A stretch of 64,000 bases of DNA, taken from assembly GCA_965242785.1 (NCBI GenBank), contig CBDETA010000004.1:744001-808000 (forward strand), read 5' to 3'. This stretch comes from Maricaulis sp965242785 (GTDB taxonomy: Bacteria > Pseudomonadota > Alphaproteobacteria > Caulobacterales > Maricaulaceae). This document shows, one piece after another, positions 43,195 to 52,268 of this stretch. The first letter of the stretch is position 1. Each line of letters opens with the position of its first letter. The translations under genes were made by a program, and so were the position numbers. The notes beneath the pieces were generated by a model that did not search any database, was not told the origin of the DNA, and saw nothing but the letters and a program-made list of their open reading frames with translations.

Positions 43195-44019
43195 CTAGAG
43201 GAAATAGCCCAGGATCGTTGCCGGCCCGGCATTGGCGATCGACAGCGCCTGGATGCCCAGCTGTTGCTTGACCTGCAGCGATTGCAGGCGGGCGCTTTCC
43301 TTGGCCAGATCGGCATCGACAAGATTGCCGACCCCCACTTCCAGCGCGTCGGACAGCTTGCCGATGAAGCCCTTGTGTACGCCCAGCGCCTTGGACGCTG
43401 TGCCCAGGCGGGCCAGCGAGGCGTTGAGATTGTCCAGCGAGGCCTCGATCGTCGCGGTTACGCTTGAGGCGTCTCCGGCCGAAGCAAAGGAGGCTGTGGC
43501 CGACACGGTCAGGATGGCACCGCCCAGCGTCAGGTCCTCGTCAGCGATGGTGATGCTCGACGTTCCGTCTGCATTGGCCAGAGCCGTGATCGAGGTGACC
43601 GACCCGTTGATCAGATTGGTGCCATTGAATTCAGCGGTCTCGATGATCTTGGAGACCTGGTCGCGCAGAGACTTGAAGTCCTCGTTCAGCGCATTGCGCG
43701 AACCGGCATCCAGCGAGGTGTCCGATGCGGCGAGTGCCTTTTCCTTCATCTCGACGAGAAGATCGGAGATCGCCTCACCCCCGGCCAGGGCGACGTCCGC
43801 GGTTGACGTGGCCAGATCCAGCGAACCGGAAACGGCAGTATAGCTGCGCACATCGGCGCGCATTTTCTGGGCGATGGCGAAGACGCCGCCATTGTCCTTG
43901 GCCGAGGCCACGGCGAGGCCGGTATTGATGCGGCCCTGCACGGTCTGCAAGTCGGCCTGTGTCTGTTTCAAGGTCTGAAGCGCCATCATGGCGCCCGGGT
44001 TCGTGTTGATCGTCGCCAT
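43195..44019 (-). CDS. flagellin
   Basis: A 274-residue filament subunit. The conserved D0/D1 N-terminal helix (MATINTNPGAMMALQTL, with INTGLAVASAKDN) and the C-terminal helices (RLQSLQVKQQLGIQALSIANAGPATILGYFL) are complete. The central variable region is short, as in Caulobacter FljJ/K/L. MATINTNP was chosen because a GGGGAG site precedes it. No other flagellar gene is adjacent, so it is a stand-alone member of what is likely a multigene family. Confidence 0.95.
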   Translation of the reverse strand: MATINTNPGAMMALQTLKQTQADLQTVQGRINTGLAVASAKDNGGVFAIAQKMRADVRSYTAVSGSLDLATSTADVALAGGEAISDLLVEMKEKALAASDTSLDAGSRNALNEDFKSLRDQVSKIIETAEFNGTNLINGSVTSITALANADGTSSITIADEDLTLGGAILTVSATASFASAGDASSVTATIEASLDNLNASLARLGTASKALGVHKGFIGKLSDALEVGVGNLVDADLAKESARLQSLQVKQQLGIQALSIANAGPATILGYFL

Positions 44020-44356
44020 TTCTTGGCTCCCCACTCATCGCTTCCACGCACGCGCATCCCGGCCTGTCTCGTTCTGATCGCGGGCCTGATCTAGGGGCGC
44101 ACTGTGAAATATACCTTGACAGACCTAACGGACTCTGAAACTGCACGCAAAATAGATCAAGTTGTGCGTTTAAAGGACAAAAACTAGCGAGCGCGCCACT
44201 GTCGTTCTGCGCGTTAAGCTGCTGTTTTTTCAGTATATATTTGATTTTTAATCGAGAGGCGCGGGCGACAAAGCGTCCCCGGTTTTTTGAAAGAACCAGG
44301 TGAGAATATCGCGAAGAGTCTGCGATTGAAGTCGCAAAATCGGGTCAAAAATCCGC
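44020..44356 (-). other. leader/promoter region of the flagellin gene, no gene
   Basis: This gap holds no convincing coding sequence. It is AT-richer than its surroundings, with a run TATATATTTG near 44240. No clear sigma-54 (GG-N10-GC) or sigma-28 match was found for the flagellin, so its promoter class is left open. Confidence 0.4.
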
Positions 44357-44375
44357 GGCTCATAGAAAATGAGCC
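44357..44375 (-). terminator. stem-loop after the 60-residue membrane protein gene
   Basis: GGCTCAT and ATGAGCC form a 7-bp stem with a 5-nt loop. On the minus strand it is followed after four bases by ATTTTT, at the right distance (15 bp) from the stop of the gene at 44390. Confidence 0.55.
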
Positions 44376-44389
44376 ACCGTTTTCTGGTG

Positions 44390-44572
44390 TCAGCTCAGGT
44401 ACCACAATCCGGTGCAAACCCCGAAGAAGATCTGCATCGCCAGATCCAACAGTCCGGTGAAGAGCAGCAGGGGAAGTCCGACATAGAGCACGACCAGCCA
44501 GACAGCTTTCAGGGTGGGCCGTGGCTCGGCAATGCGGTAACCCATGACGTCTTGCGGCTTTTTCGAAAACAC
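44390..44572 (-). CDS. small membrane protein, hypothetical (60 residues, GTG start)
   Basis: From a GTG at 44572, after a GGAGAAAATC site, the frame gives SKKPQDVMGYRIAEPRPTLK, then one or two long hydrophobic segments (VWLVVLYVGLPLLLF and LLDLAMQIFFGVCTG). The clean ribosome binding site, the terminator-like stem after it and its divergence from the acyltransferase gene support it. An ATG at 44548 is another possible start. No family identified. Confidence 0.55.
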   Translation of the reverse strand: MFSKKPQDVMGYRIAEPRPTLKAVWLVVLYVGLPLLLFTGLLDLAMQIFFGVCTGLWYLS

Positions 44573-44630
44573 GATTTTCTCCGGCTGGGCATCTCGACAG
44601 GCGTGCCCCACACACCTAACCCTTCGCGGC

Positions 44631-45539
44631 ATGAAACTCGACCTGAATATTCCGAGGCCGGTATGGGATGCGGCGCTGATGCAGTATCCAGCCGCATTGC
44701 AGCAGGACTGGGCCTATGGCGAAGCGCTGACATCCCTGGGCGCGCGGGTCATTCGTGCCGGGATACTGGCTGACAGCACGCTGATCGGCCTGGTTCAGCT
44801 CACAACGCGCCGGATTGGCGGGATGGTGCAGCTGGCCCTGGCCACGCGCGGGCCGGTCTGGCTCGAACCGGTTGATGCTGCCACACGGCAGGCCGCCTAC
44901 CGCGCGCTGAAATCGGGGTTGGGCCTGGGCTGGCCGCGGGTGACGCTGGTTACACCGGACGAGGAAACGCGGGAGGGGGTGTCGCGCCTGAATCGCGTCA
45001 TGACCGGATATTCCACGGTCATGCTGGATCTGGACGCCGACCTGGAGGCCTTGCGGGCCGGTCTGGACGGTAAATGGCGCAATCGGCTTAACGCGGCGGA
45101 AAAGTCGGAGCTGAAGGTCCAGCTCAACGGTACGAAGCTGGCCCAGTACCGCTGGCTGCTGGACACCGAGGAAGGGCAGCGCACTGCCCGCGGCTACCGG
45201 GCCACGCCGGCGGCACTGGTGCCCGCCTTTGCCGAGGCCAAGGGCGACCGGAACAGCCTTCTGATCCTGCGCGCGGACAAAGGCCGCTCCAAGGTGGGCG
45301 CCATGCTGTTTCTGGTTCACGGCCGCGCCGCGACCTACCAGATGGGCTGGGCTGATGAGGCGGGGCGCAAGTCCGGCGCCCACAATCTCCTGCTCTGGCA
45401 GGCCATCGAACAGTTGAAGGCGCGGCGTATCGCTCAGCTTGATCTGGGCGGCGTGAACACGGTCTCCGGTGCCGGGATTGCCCGTTTCAAGATTGGCACG
45501 GGCGGGCGCGTGATCACGCTGGCCGGCACATTCACCTGA
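44631..45539 (+). CDS. FemAB/GNAT-like peptidoglycan-bridge acyltransferase family protein
   Basis: A 302-residue protein of the FemAB-like acyltransferase group with tandem GNAT folds. Visible features are the WRNRLNAAEKSEL region, the late YQMGWADEAGRKSGAHNLLLWQAIEQLK motif and the C-terminal LDLGGVNT...GIARFKIGTGG typical of FemAB/LPG synthetase-type enzymes. They add amino acids or acyl groups from tRNA or CoA donors. The acceptor is not known here. The start MKLDLN gives the family length. Confidence 0.78.
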   Translation: MKLDLNIPRPVWDAALMQYPAALQQDWAYGEALTSLGARVIRAGILADSTLIGLVQLTTRRIGGMVQLALATRGPVWLEPVDAATRQAAYRALKSGLGLGWPRVTLVTPDEETREGVSRLNRVMTGYSTVMLDLDADLEALRAGLDGKWRNRLNAAEKSELKVQLNGTKLAQYRWLLDTEEGQRTARGYRATPAALVPAFAEAKGDRNSLLILRADKGRSKVGAMLFLVHGRAATYQMGWADEAGRKSGAHNLLLWQAIEQLKARRIAQLDLGGVNTVSGAGIARFKIGTGGRVITLAGTFT

Positions 45540-45577
45540 CGGGGTTGGCCCGGGGGTCTGAGCAGGGAGCACCCGAC

Positions 45578-46147
45578 ATGAAACTTGCAGCCTGGATGGC
45601 CGGACTGTGCGCCATGGCGGTGGCGGCTTGCTCGCCGGCCGGATCCCCGGACGACACTCAACCGGATCTGGTGACGATCCATGGCGAGATCGAACGGCAT
45701 GACCGAGCGGGTGTCGATCCCGCCACCGAGCCCCTTTTCAATCTTTACGGAATGACTTTTCAGGCCGCGCTCGGTCTCGACTACGCAACGCTCTTGGCGC
45801 TGCCTCAGTACGAAGTCGAGACCGACTATCCATCCGGTGGCCTGATCCGACGTTTCTCTGGTCCGCTCCTTCGAGACGTTCTGGCCCTGGCTGGCCCGGC
45901 GGGTGACGCGGTCGTGGTCACTGCGCTGGACGGCTATCAGCGGACCCTGACCATCGATCAACTGGACCGGCACGACGTCATCCTGGCCCTGGAGCTCGAG
46001 GGGCGCCCCCTTCCGGTCGGTGGATTTGGGCCTGCCATGCTGGTCTGGCCCCGACAAACGGACCCGGCGCTCTTGGGCATGCCGGACGATGACTGGGTGT
46101 GGGGCGTGTTTTCCCTTGAAGTCACCGTCCAGGCCGATGCGCCCTGA
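45578..46147 (+). CDS. lipoprotein with molybdopterin-oxidoreductase-like (SUOX) fold
   Basis: A 189-residue lipoprotein with lipobox VAAC (Cys18). The mature part follows the pattern of the SUOX-fold domain: ATLLALPQYEVETD, FSGPLLRDVLALAGPAG, VVTALDGYQRTLTIDQL and PVGGFGPAMLVWP. The molybdenum-coordinating cysteine is not visible, so it is probably a non-enzymatic relative. The stop is directly adjacent to the S41 gene on the other strand. Confidence 0.7.
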   Translation: MKLAAWMAGLCAMAVAACSPAGSPDDTQPDLVTIHGEIERHDRAGVDPATEPLFNLYGMTFQAALGLDYATLLALPQYEVETDYPSGGLIRRFSGPLLRDVLALAGPAGDAVVVTALDGYQRTLTIDQLDRHDVILALELEGRPLPVGGFGPAMLVWPRQTDPALLGMPDDDWVWGVFSLEVTVQADAP

Positions 46148-47479
46148 TCATTCGCCGCGCGGATAACGGCGCGCTCGACCGTCCGCCATGTGGAACTCCA
46201 TCGCGACGGCATTGCGCCCGTTCATGTCGAAGACCACCCGGATATCGGACGTGTCAGTGAATGCGAACCGGTGATCGCCCAGCGCGATCAGGGGCTGGGA
46301 GGTTCCATCATCGCGGGCGTAGTGGAGTTGCCCTGCTTCGACAGAGATCGTCCGAATGCCGTACTGGCCGGTATAGGCTGACAATTGCGACGGACGTATA
46401 TCCCGCGGTGACAGGCGGGCCTCCAGGCTTTCCGCTGCCCATTCCAGTCCGCGTCGGCGCACCGGATCCTCGGTCTGCGCGATCAGCATGCCGTAGCCTT
46501 CGGCGAGGGCTCGATCCAGTGCCTGTTCAGCCGGTACTGCGATGTGGGGCTCGACGCCGGTGCCTTCCCAGTTGGACAGGGTGATGGGATTGCGGGCTGA
46601 ACCGGTCGACACGAAAATGCTGAAGCCTTGCGGCGTGAAAAAGGTGTCACCGGGATTGCCGGCACCATAGGTCGTCTCACCGATGATGGTCGCGCGTTCC
46701 ATGGCCTTGAGGTGATAGGGAAAGGCTTCGCCGGCCGAGCCGGTCCGGCCGCTGGTCAGGATGTAGAGAGGGGTGTCGGGACGGAAGCCGGACGGGTGGC
46801 TGGCCAGCGCCCACAGCTGATCGGGATAATCCAGGTCGCGCGAGACGAATGTGTTGATCACCACCGGCTCTTCCGGGTCCAAAAAGTGGCTGATCAGGAA
46901 CTGCACCATGGATGGCGCCCCGCCGCCATTCTGGCGCAGATCGAAGATCACCGCGTCGGTGTTGGCGACAAAATCAAGCGCGGCTCGCGCCGTGTCCACG
47001 GCCGGGGTGATCGGCGCGAACTGGCGCAGATCGATATAGCCGATATTGCCGGGCAGGATTTCGACGCTGGAAAACCCGAAATTGGCCCGGCGCAGCGGGC
47101 CCCAGGGGTCTTCGGGTCTTTGGGCAGGCCCGCTTTCTTCCATCTGTGACCGGCGGGCGATCATCTGTGCCGCGGTTTCCGGTCCTACAAACTGGACGCC
47201 GAAATGACGGTCAGCCTCGTGCAGTTGTTCGGAAATGCGTGCTGCCAGCCCTTCGGCGTCCGCGATGTCGTCATAGGCGCCCTGAGCAAGATCGGTTTCA
47301 AGGGCATCGGCCAGCGCATGGGCGCGGGCCTCGTCGAAGAACTCATCGCGCACAATCGACGCCAATGCCCGAACGGATTCGGCGCGCTCCTCCGTGTTCA
47401 TGGCGGTTTGGGCCAGCGCGGCGGATGCGACCAGCGTTGACCCAATTCCTGCGAGCAACATCGTCATTGTGTGTTTCAT
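46148..47479 (-). CDS. S41 family (C-terminal processing/IRBP-type) peptidase, exported
   Basis: A 443-residue protein with a Sec signal (ending ALAQ). The interphotoreceptor-retinoid-binding-protein-like S41 core follows. IGYIDLRQFAP and AVIFDLRQNGGG precede the catalytic Ser region ILTSGRTGSAGEAF. A C-terminal domain (about 340-443) with a beta-strand pattern follows. No PDZ domain is obvious, which separates it from CtpA. It probably degrades periplasmic peptides; the substrate is unknown. Confidence 0.85.
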   Translation of the reverse strand: MKHTMTMLLAGIGSTLVASAALAQTAMNTEERAESVRALASIVRDEFFDEARAHALADALETDLAQGAYDDIADAEGLAARISEQLHEADRHFGVQFVGPETAAQMIARRSQMEESGPAQRPEDPWGPLRRANFGFSSVEILPGNIGYIDLRQFAPITPAVDTARAALDFVANTDAVIFDLRQNGGGAPSMVQFLISHFLDPEEPVVINTFVSRDLDYPDQLWALASHPSGFRPDTPLYILTSGRTGSAGEAFPYHLKAMERATIIGETTYGAGNPGDTFFTPQGFSIFVSTGSARNPITLSNWEGTGVEPHIAVPAEQALDRALAEGYGMLIAQTEDPVRRRGLEWAAESLEARLSPRDIRPSQLSAYTGQYGIRTISVEAGQLHYARDDGTSQPLIALGDHRFAFTDTSDIRVVFDMNGRNAVAMEFHMADGRARRYPRGE

Positions 47480-47664
47480 GTGACCCTCTCCTGTTCTTGC
47501 GCAACATGGCCAAGCGCGAGGAGATCAAGCAAGTGAACTTCCGGTCAGTCGCCCGACAGGATGCGGACAGGAAACACGTCCGTGTCATCGGCGACATAAA
47601 GCTCTTTGAGCTGATGGCCGCGTCGCCTAGGCTGCGCGCCTGACAACAGCGCGTGGGGAGAATT

Positions 47665-49197
47665 ATGGACGCTGTATTCAATCTGATCTTCACGATCAGC
47701 GACTTTCTCTGGGGCGGCCACTGGAACGGGACCCAGATCGTCCCGATGTCCGGCCCGATCACCTATATGCTGTTGGGCACCGGCCTGTACTTCATGCTGC
47801 GGCTGGGCTTTCGCCCGCTGCGTCGCCTGTTCCCGGCTTTCGGCGAGCTCTGGGGCGGCCGCAAGGGGAGCGGTGAGGGCGAAATCACGCCCTGGCAGGC
47901 GCTCTCGACGGCCCTGTCCGGCCAGGTCGGCACGGGTAATCTTGCCGGCGTGGCCACGGCCATAACCCTGGGTGGGCCCGGTGCTATCTTCTGGATGTGG
48001 GTCACGGCGATCTTCGGCATGGCTGCGGCCTACGCCGAATCGAGCCTCGCTGTTCGCTTCCGTGAGAAACATGCTGACGGTCGTTTCCACGGCGGTCCGA
48101 TGTATTCGATCAAGAATGGTCTGGGCAAAGGCTGGGGCTGGCTGGCCATCCTGTTCTGCCTGGGCACCGTTTTCTCGGCGATTGCCACCGGCGGCATGAT
48201 CCAGGCCAATTCCGTGACGCAGAGTGCCGTTGAAGCGGGGACCTCGCTCGGACTGGCCATTCCTAACTGGGCGGTCGGTATCGTCCTGTCGGCGCTGGTC
48301 TTCCTGGTGATCATCGGGGGCATCAAGTCCATCGGCAACATTGCCGGCAAGATCATTCCCTTCATGGCGCTGGCCTATGTGCTGGCGGCCCTGTTTGTCC
48401 TGGTCACCCATATCGACCATGTCCCCGGTGCTTTCGGGACCATCTTCTCTCACGCATTCGGTCTTGAGCAGGCCGTCGGCGGTCTCGCTGGCTATGGTGT
48501 GCTGGCGGCGATCCGGGCCGGTGTGGCGCGGGGTCTGTTTTCGAACGAGGCCGGTCAGGGTTCTGCCCCGATCGCGCACGCAGCAGCGCAGACCAAGAAC
48601 CCCGTCAAGCAGGGCGAGATCGCCATGCTCGGCGTGTTCATTGACACCATGGTGATCTGCACCATGACGGCGCTGGTCATCCTCGTGGTCGAGGGCAATT
48701 TCGCCAGCGGCGACGGCACCGTGCCCTACGCCTGGATGTCGGAAGATCTGGAAGCCTCGGCGATCACCACGGCGGCCTATGCCGAGGGCATGTTTGCCGG
48801 TGCCTGGGTGATCCTCGCGGCGCAGGCGCTGTTTGCCTTCACCACGATCATCGGCTGGTCCTACTATGCCGAGCAGTGCATCACCTATGTGGCCGGTGAC
48901 TGGGTCGCCAAGCCCTTCCGCTACGCCTGGGTTCTGGTGGCCTTTGCCGGCACGCTGATCGTCAATGTCGACGGTCTGTGGCGCTTTGGGGATATCGCCA
49001 ACTCGGTGATGCTGATCCCGAACGTGATCGCCCTGATCCTGCTGTCCGGTGTTGTGGTTGCGATGACCAAGCGCTTCGACAAGACCGGCGAACTGCCGCC
49101 CAACTGGGCCGGTGACAGCTGGGGCACCGAGGCTCCGGCGACCGAAGCGGCCGCGGGGGCTCCTGCCGACAACGAAGAGGGCCCGAAGGCGGACTGA
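47665..49197 (+). CDS. AGCS family sodium:alanine/glycine symporter (copy 1)
   Basis: A 510-residue polytopic protein with ten or more TM helices. Family signatures are GQVGTGNLAGVATAITLGGPGAIFWMW and RGLFSNEAGQGSAPIAHAAAQ, with FAFTTIIGWSYYAEQC late. It imports Ala or Gly with Na+. MDAVFNL was chosen because a GGGGAGAATT site precedes it. The acidic C-terminal tail (about 40 residues) is not conserved. A second family member follows after a terminator. Confidence 0.9.
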   Translation: MDAVFNLIFTISDFLWGGHWNGTQIVPMSGPITYMLLGTGLYFMLRLGFRPLRRLFPAFGELWGGRKGSGEGEITPWQALSTALSGQVGTGNLAGVATAITLGGPGAIFWMWVTAIFGMAAAYAESSLAVRFREKHADGRFHGGPMYSIKNGLGKGWGWLAILFCLGTVFSAIATGGMIQANSVTQSAVEAGTSLGLAIPNWAVGIVLSALVFLVIIGGIKSIGNIAGKIIPFMALAYVLAALFVLVTHIDHVPGAFGTIFSHAFGLEQAVGGLAGYGVLAAIRAGVARGLFSNEAGQGSAPIAHAAAQTKNPVKQGEIAMLGVFIDTMVICTMTALVILVVEGNFASGDGTVPYAWMSEDLEASAITTAAYAEGMFAGAWVILAAQALFAFTTIIGWSYYAEQCITYVAGDWVAKPFRYAWVLVAFAGTLIVNVDGLWRFGDIANSVMLIPNVIALILLSGVVVAMTKRFDKTGELPPNWAGDSWGTEAPATEAAAGAPADNEEGPKAD

Positions 49198-49226
49198 TCC
49201 GTCCCCTCAGGCTTACTGACTGAAAA

Positions 49227-49251
49227 GGCTCCGCTTCGGCGGGGCCTTTTT
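49227..49251 (+). terminator. intrinsic terminator between the two AGCS symporter genes
   Basis: GGCTCCGC (49227-49234) pairs with GCGGGGCC (49239-49246, one G-T) around a TTCG loop, flanked by AAAA upstream and TTTTT downstream. Confidence 0.88.
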
Positions 49252-49372
49252 GGTTTTCGGCCGGGATTACGCGCTGACTGGCGCACGCGGTGCTGCGTGC
49301 CAACGGCAGCCAGGCTTTGACTCGCCAACCCTGCCACATATGTTGCGCCCCGAGGCTGTCAGGGAAATGAGT

Positions 49373-50845
49373 ATGCGTGCTACGAGCCAACCGATCGGGG
49401 AAATCGTGTCCGAGGCCATCGGCACGGTGAATGGCGTGGTCTGGGGCGCGCCGATGCTGCTCCTGCTTCTGGGCACGGGCCTTTATCTGACCGTCGGCTT
49501 GCGCTTCATGCCATTGCGCAAGATCGGCTTTGCCTTCGGCAAATTGCTCAAGGGCCGCAAATCGGAAGGCGAAGGCGATGTCACGCCCTTCCAGGCCCTG
49601 ATGACCGCGCTCTCCTCCACCATCGGCACCGGCAATATCGCCGGCGTGGCCGTCGCCATCGCAATCGGCGGGCCCGGCGCCCTGTTCTGGATGTGGATGA
49701 CGGCCCTGGTCGGTATGGCCACGAAATTCTCCGAAGGTGTGCTGGCCGTCAAATACCGCGAGGTTGATGCCGACGGACGCCGGGTGGGCGGGCCGATGTA
49801 TTATATCAAGAACGGCCTGGGCCCGCGCTGGGTCTGGCTCGGCGGCCTGTTCGCCTTCTTCGGCATGATGGCCGGTTTCGGCACCGGCAATGCGATCCAG
49901 ACCGCCGAGGTCGTGCGTACCGTGCACGAGACCTATGGTGTCGACTACTACGTCAGCGGCGGCGTCATCGCCCTCTTGGCCGGTCTGGTCATCCTGGGCG
50001 GGATCAAGCGTATCGCGAACGTCGCGGAGAAGGTCGTTCCTGCGATGGCGCTCAGCTATATTGCGCTGGGGCTACTGGTTGTTCTTATCAACTTTACGGC
50101 CGTGCCTGATGCCTTCGTCCGGATTTTTGCCAATGCGTTCGGGTTTGATGCCGCTGCCGGTGGCTTCACGGGCGCCATGTTGATGCTGGCCATGCAGCGC
50201 GGTGTCGCCCGTGGCATCTTCTCCAACGAGGCCGGACAGGGCTCTGCGCCCATCGCCCACGCGGCCGCTCAGAACAATGACCCTGTCGACCAGGGCGTGA
50301 TCGCCATGCTGGGCACCTTCATCGACACGATCATGGTCTGTACCATCACCGGACTGGCCATCCTGACCTCCGGCGTCATTCCCCAGGAATGCAGCGCCTT
50401 TCTCATCGCCCAGAGCGGTGTGACACCCGAGGTTTGCGATACCGGCGCCCGCATCACCACCGCGGCCTTCGCCGATGCCTTGCCCGGTTTCGGTGATCAT
50501 TTCGTGACCCTTGCGCTGGCCCTCTTCGCCTTCACCACGATTCTGGGCTGGTCCTATTACGGCGAACGCTGTGCAGAATACCTGTTCGGGGAAAAGGTGA
50601 TCCTGCCCTTCCGCCTGGTCTACATCTCCGTGATTCTGCTGGTGACCGGCCTGCTCTATGCCGGTGACAACGTCACCGCACTGATGAACACGGTCTGGCT
50701 GACCACGGACACGCTGACCGGTCTGATGGCCGCGCCGAACCTGATCGCGCTGTTGGTGCTCTCGCCGATCATCTTCAAGATGACGCGGGCCTATTTCGAC
50801 AGGATCGAACAGAGCGAGTCGGGCAAGCCGACTGAAGCCGAATGA
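49373..50845 (+). CDS. AGCS family sodium:alanine/glycine symporter (copy 2)
   Basis: A 490-residue homologue of the preceding gene with the same signatures (SSTIGTGNIAGVAVAIAIGG, RGIFSNEAGQGSAPIAHAAAQ, FAFTTILGWSYYGERC). The two differ clearly in sequence, so they are diverged paralogues rather than a recent duplicate. An insertion around residues 345-375 with two cysteines (ECSAFLIAQ...VCDTG) is specific to this copy. MRATSQP was chosen because AGGGA lies at the right spacing; an ATG 6 bp earlier is possible. Confidence 0.9.
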   Translation: MRATSQPIGEIVSEAIGTVNGVVWGAPMLLLLLGTGLYLTVGLRFMPLRKIGFAFGKLLKGRKSEGEGDVTPFQALMTALSSTIGTGNIAGVAVAIAIGGPGALFWMWMTALVGMATKFSEGVLAVKYREVDADGRRVGGPMYYIKNGLGPRWVWLGGLFAFFGMMAGFGTGNAIQTAEVVRTVHETYGVDYYVSGGVIALLAGLVILGGIKRIANVAEKVVPAMALSYIALGLLVVLINFTAVPDAFVRIFANAFGFDAAAGGFTGAMLMLAMQRGVARGIFSNEAGQGSAPIAHAAAQNNDPVDQGVIAMLGTFIDTIMVCTITGLAILTSGVIPQECSAFLIAQSGVTPEVCDTGARITTAAFADALPGFGDHFVTLALALFAFTTILGWSYYGERCAEYLFGEKVILPFRLVYISVILLVTGLLYAGDNVTALMNTVWLTTDTLTGLMAAPNLIALLVLSPIIFKMTRAYFDRIEQSESGKPTEAE

Positions 50846-50852
50846 TCCTGGT

Positions 50853-51251
50853 CTAACTGCCGACGCGCGAAAGCCGACGCGCCAGAACGACCAGGCCAGT
50901 CGCAAGAGCAATGCCGGCGGCATCGGCGATGATGTCGCCGATGGAAGCGACACGGCCATTGCCCAACTGGTTCTGGGCAATCTCGATGGCGATGCCATAG
51001 AGCAGCAGGAGCGGCAGGGTCAGCAAGCGTGGCAGGCTGGGCCAGGCCATCGCACTCAGCACGGTTAGCGCTGCAAAGGCGGCCATGTGTTCCAGCTTGT
51101 CCGACCCCAGCAGCGAAGCAGGAACTCCGGTTGCGGGTTGCAGAGCCAGGTCGGTGATGACAATCAGGGCCGTGAGGAACAGAATCCGGCTGCCCCAACG
51201 CAGTGTCATGTCTGGACGCGGCGCGCCGGTGTTTCTAGTTTCCCGTGACAT
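50853..51251 (-). CDS. VanZ-like family membrane protein
   Basis: A 132-residue protein with four hydrophobic segments. It shows the VanZ-like pattern LGSDKLEHMAAFAALTVL and LYGIAIEIAQNQLGNGRVASIGDIIADAAG. VanZ relatives occur near glycopeptide resistance and exopolysaccharide genes, but a general role is unknown. It diverges from bioB, with starts only 20 bp apart. An ATG at 51209 (MTLRWG) would be a shorter alternative. Confidence 0.75.
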   Translation of the reverse strand: MSRETRNTGAPRPDMTLRWGSRILFLTALIVITDLALQPATGVPASLLGSDKLEHMAAFAALTVLSAMAWPSLPRLLTLPLLLLYGIAIEIAQNQLGNGRVASIGDIIADAAGIALATGLVVLARRLSRVGS

Positions 51252-51270
51252 CTATCCGGACGGACCTTTC

Positions 51271-52263
51271 ATGACCGCAATACTCAGCGATATCGACCTT
51301 CTGGCACAAGTGCGCACCGATTGGACCCGCGAACAGGCCGGTGAGATATACCGGGCACCGTTTAACGATCTCATCTTTGCGGCGCAGTCCGTGCACAGAA
51401 AAGGCCATCCGGCCAATCAGGTGCAGACCAGCCAGCTGCTGTCGATCAAGACCGGCGGCTGTGCCGAGGATTGCGGCTATTGCAACCAGTCCGCCCATTT
51501 CGATACCGGCCTGAAAGCGTCTAAGCTGATGCCTCTGGATGAGGTTCTGGAGGCCGCGAAGAAGGCGCGCGATGGCGGGGCGACCCGTTTCTGCATGGGC
51601 GCCGCCTGGCGCGAGCTCAAGCCGCGCGACGAGGACAAGATCTGTGACATGATCTCCGGCGTTAAAGCGATGGGCATGGAGACCTGCGTCACGCTGGGCA
51701 TGCTGTCGGACGGCCAAGCCGAGCGTCTGCGCGAGGCCGGACTGGACTATTACAATCACAATCTGGATACCGCGCCGGAAGATTACGGCCGTGTGATCTC
51801 CACACGGACCTATCAGGACCGCCTGGACACGTTGTCCCGCGTTCGTGGTGCCGGCATTCATGTCTGCACCGGCGGCATTGTGGGCATGGGTGAAGACGAG
51901 GCGGCCCGGATCGGTCTCCTGACCGAGCTGGCGTCGATGGACCCGCATCCTGAAAGCGTACCGATCAACCATCTGGTCGGTGTGAAAGGCACGCCGCTGG
52001 GCGACAGCGAGGCGCTGGACGGCATTGATTTCGTTCGCACCATCGCGACGGCCCGCATCCTGATGCCGAAATCCATGGTCCGGCTCTCGGCGGGGCGCGA
52101 GGGCATGTCAAAGGAATTGCAGGCGCTGTGCTTCCTGGCTGGCGCCAATTCGATCTTCGTTGGCGAGGAGCTCCTCACGACCCCGAATCCGGAACAGCAC
52201 GAGGACTTCGACCTGTTCAAGACGCTGGGCATCGAGCCGATGGCCCTGCCGGCGGCGGAGTAG
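51271..52263 (+). CDS. bioB: biotin synthase
   Basis: A 330-residue radical SAM enzyme that inserts sulfur into dethiobiotin. The SAM-cluster cysteines are Cys64, Cys68 and Cys71 in GGCAEDCGYC. Further conserved residues are FCMGAAWRE, HVCTGGIVGMGE and the Arg in VRLSAGRE that binds the second [2Fe-2S] cluster. No other bio gene is in the window. The start MTAILSD yields the family length. Confidence 0.96.
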   Translation: MTAILSDIDLLAQVRTDWTREQAGEIYRAPFNDLIFAAQSVHRKGHPANQVQTSQLLSIKTGGCAEDCGYCNQSAHFDTGLKASKLMPLDEVLEAAKKARDGGATRFCMGAAWRELKPRDEDKICDMISGVKAMGMETCVTLGMLSDGQAERLREAGLDYYNHNLDTAPEDYGRVISTRTYQDRLDTLSRVRGAGIHVCTGGIVGMGEDEAARIGLLTELASMDPHPESVPINHLVGVKGTPLGDSEALDGIDFVRTIATARILMPKSMVRLSAGREGMSKELQALCFLAGANSIFVGEELLTTPNPEQHEDFDLFKTLGIEPMALPAAE

Positions 52264-52268
52264 CGCTC

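Noticed and set aside
44100..44200. TTGACA hexamer upstream of flagellin
   Set aside because: It lies on the plus strand, pointing away from the flagellin gene, and has no good -10.
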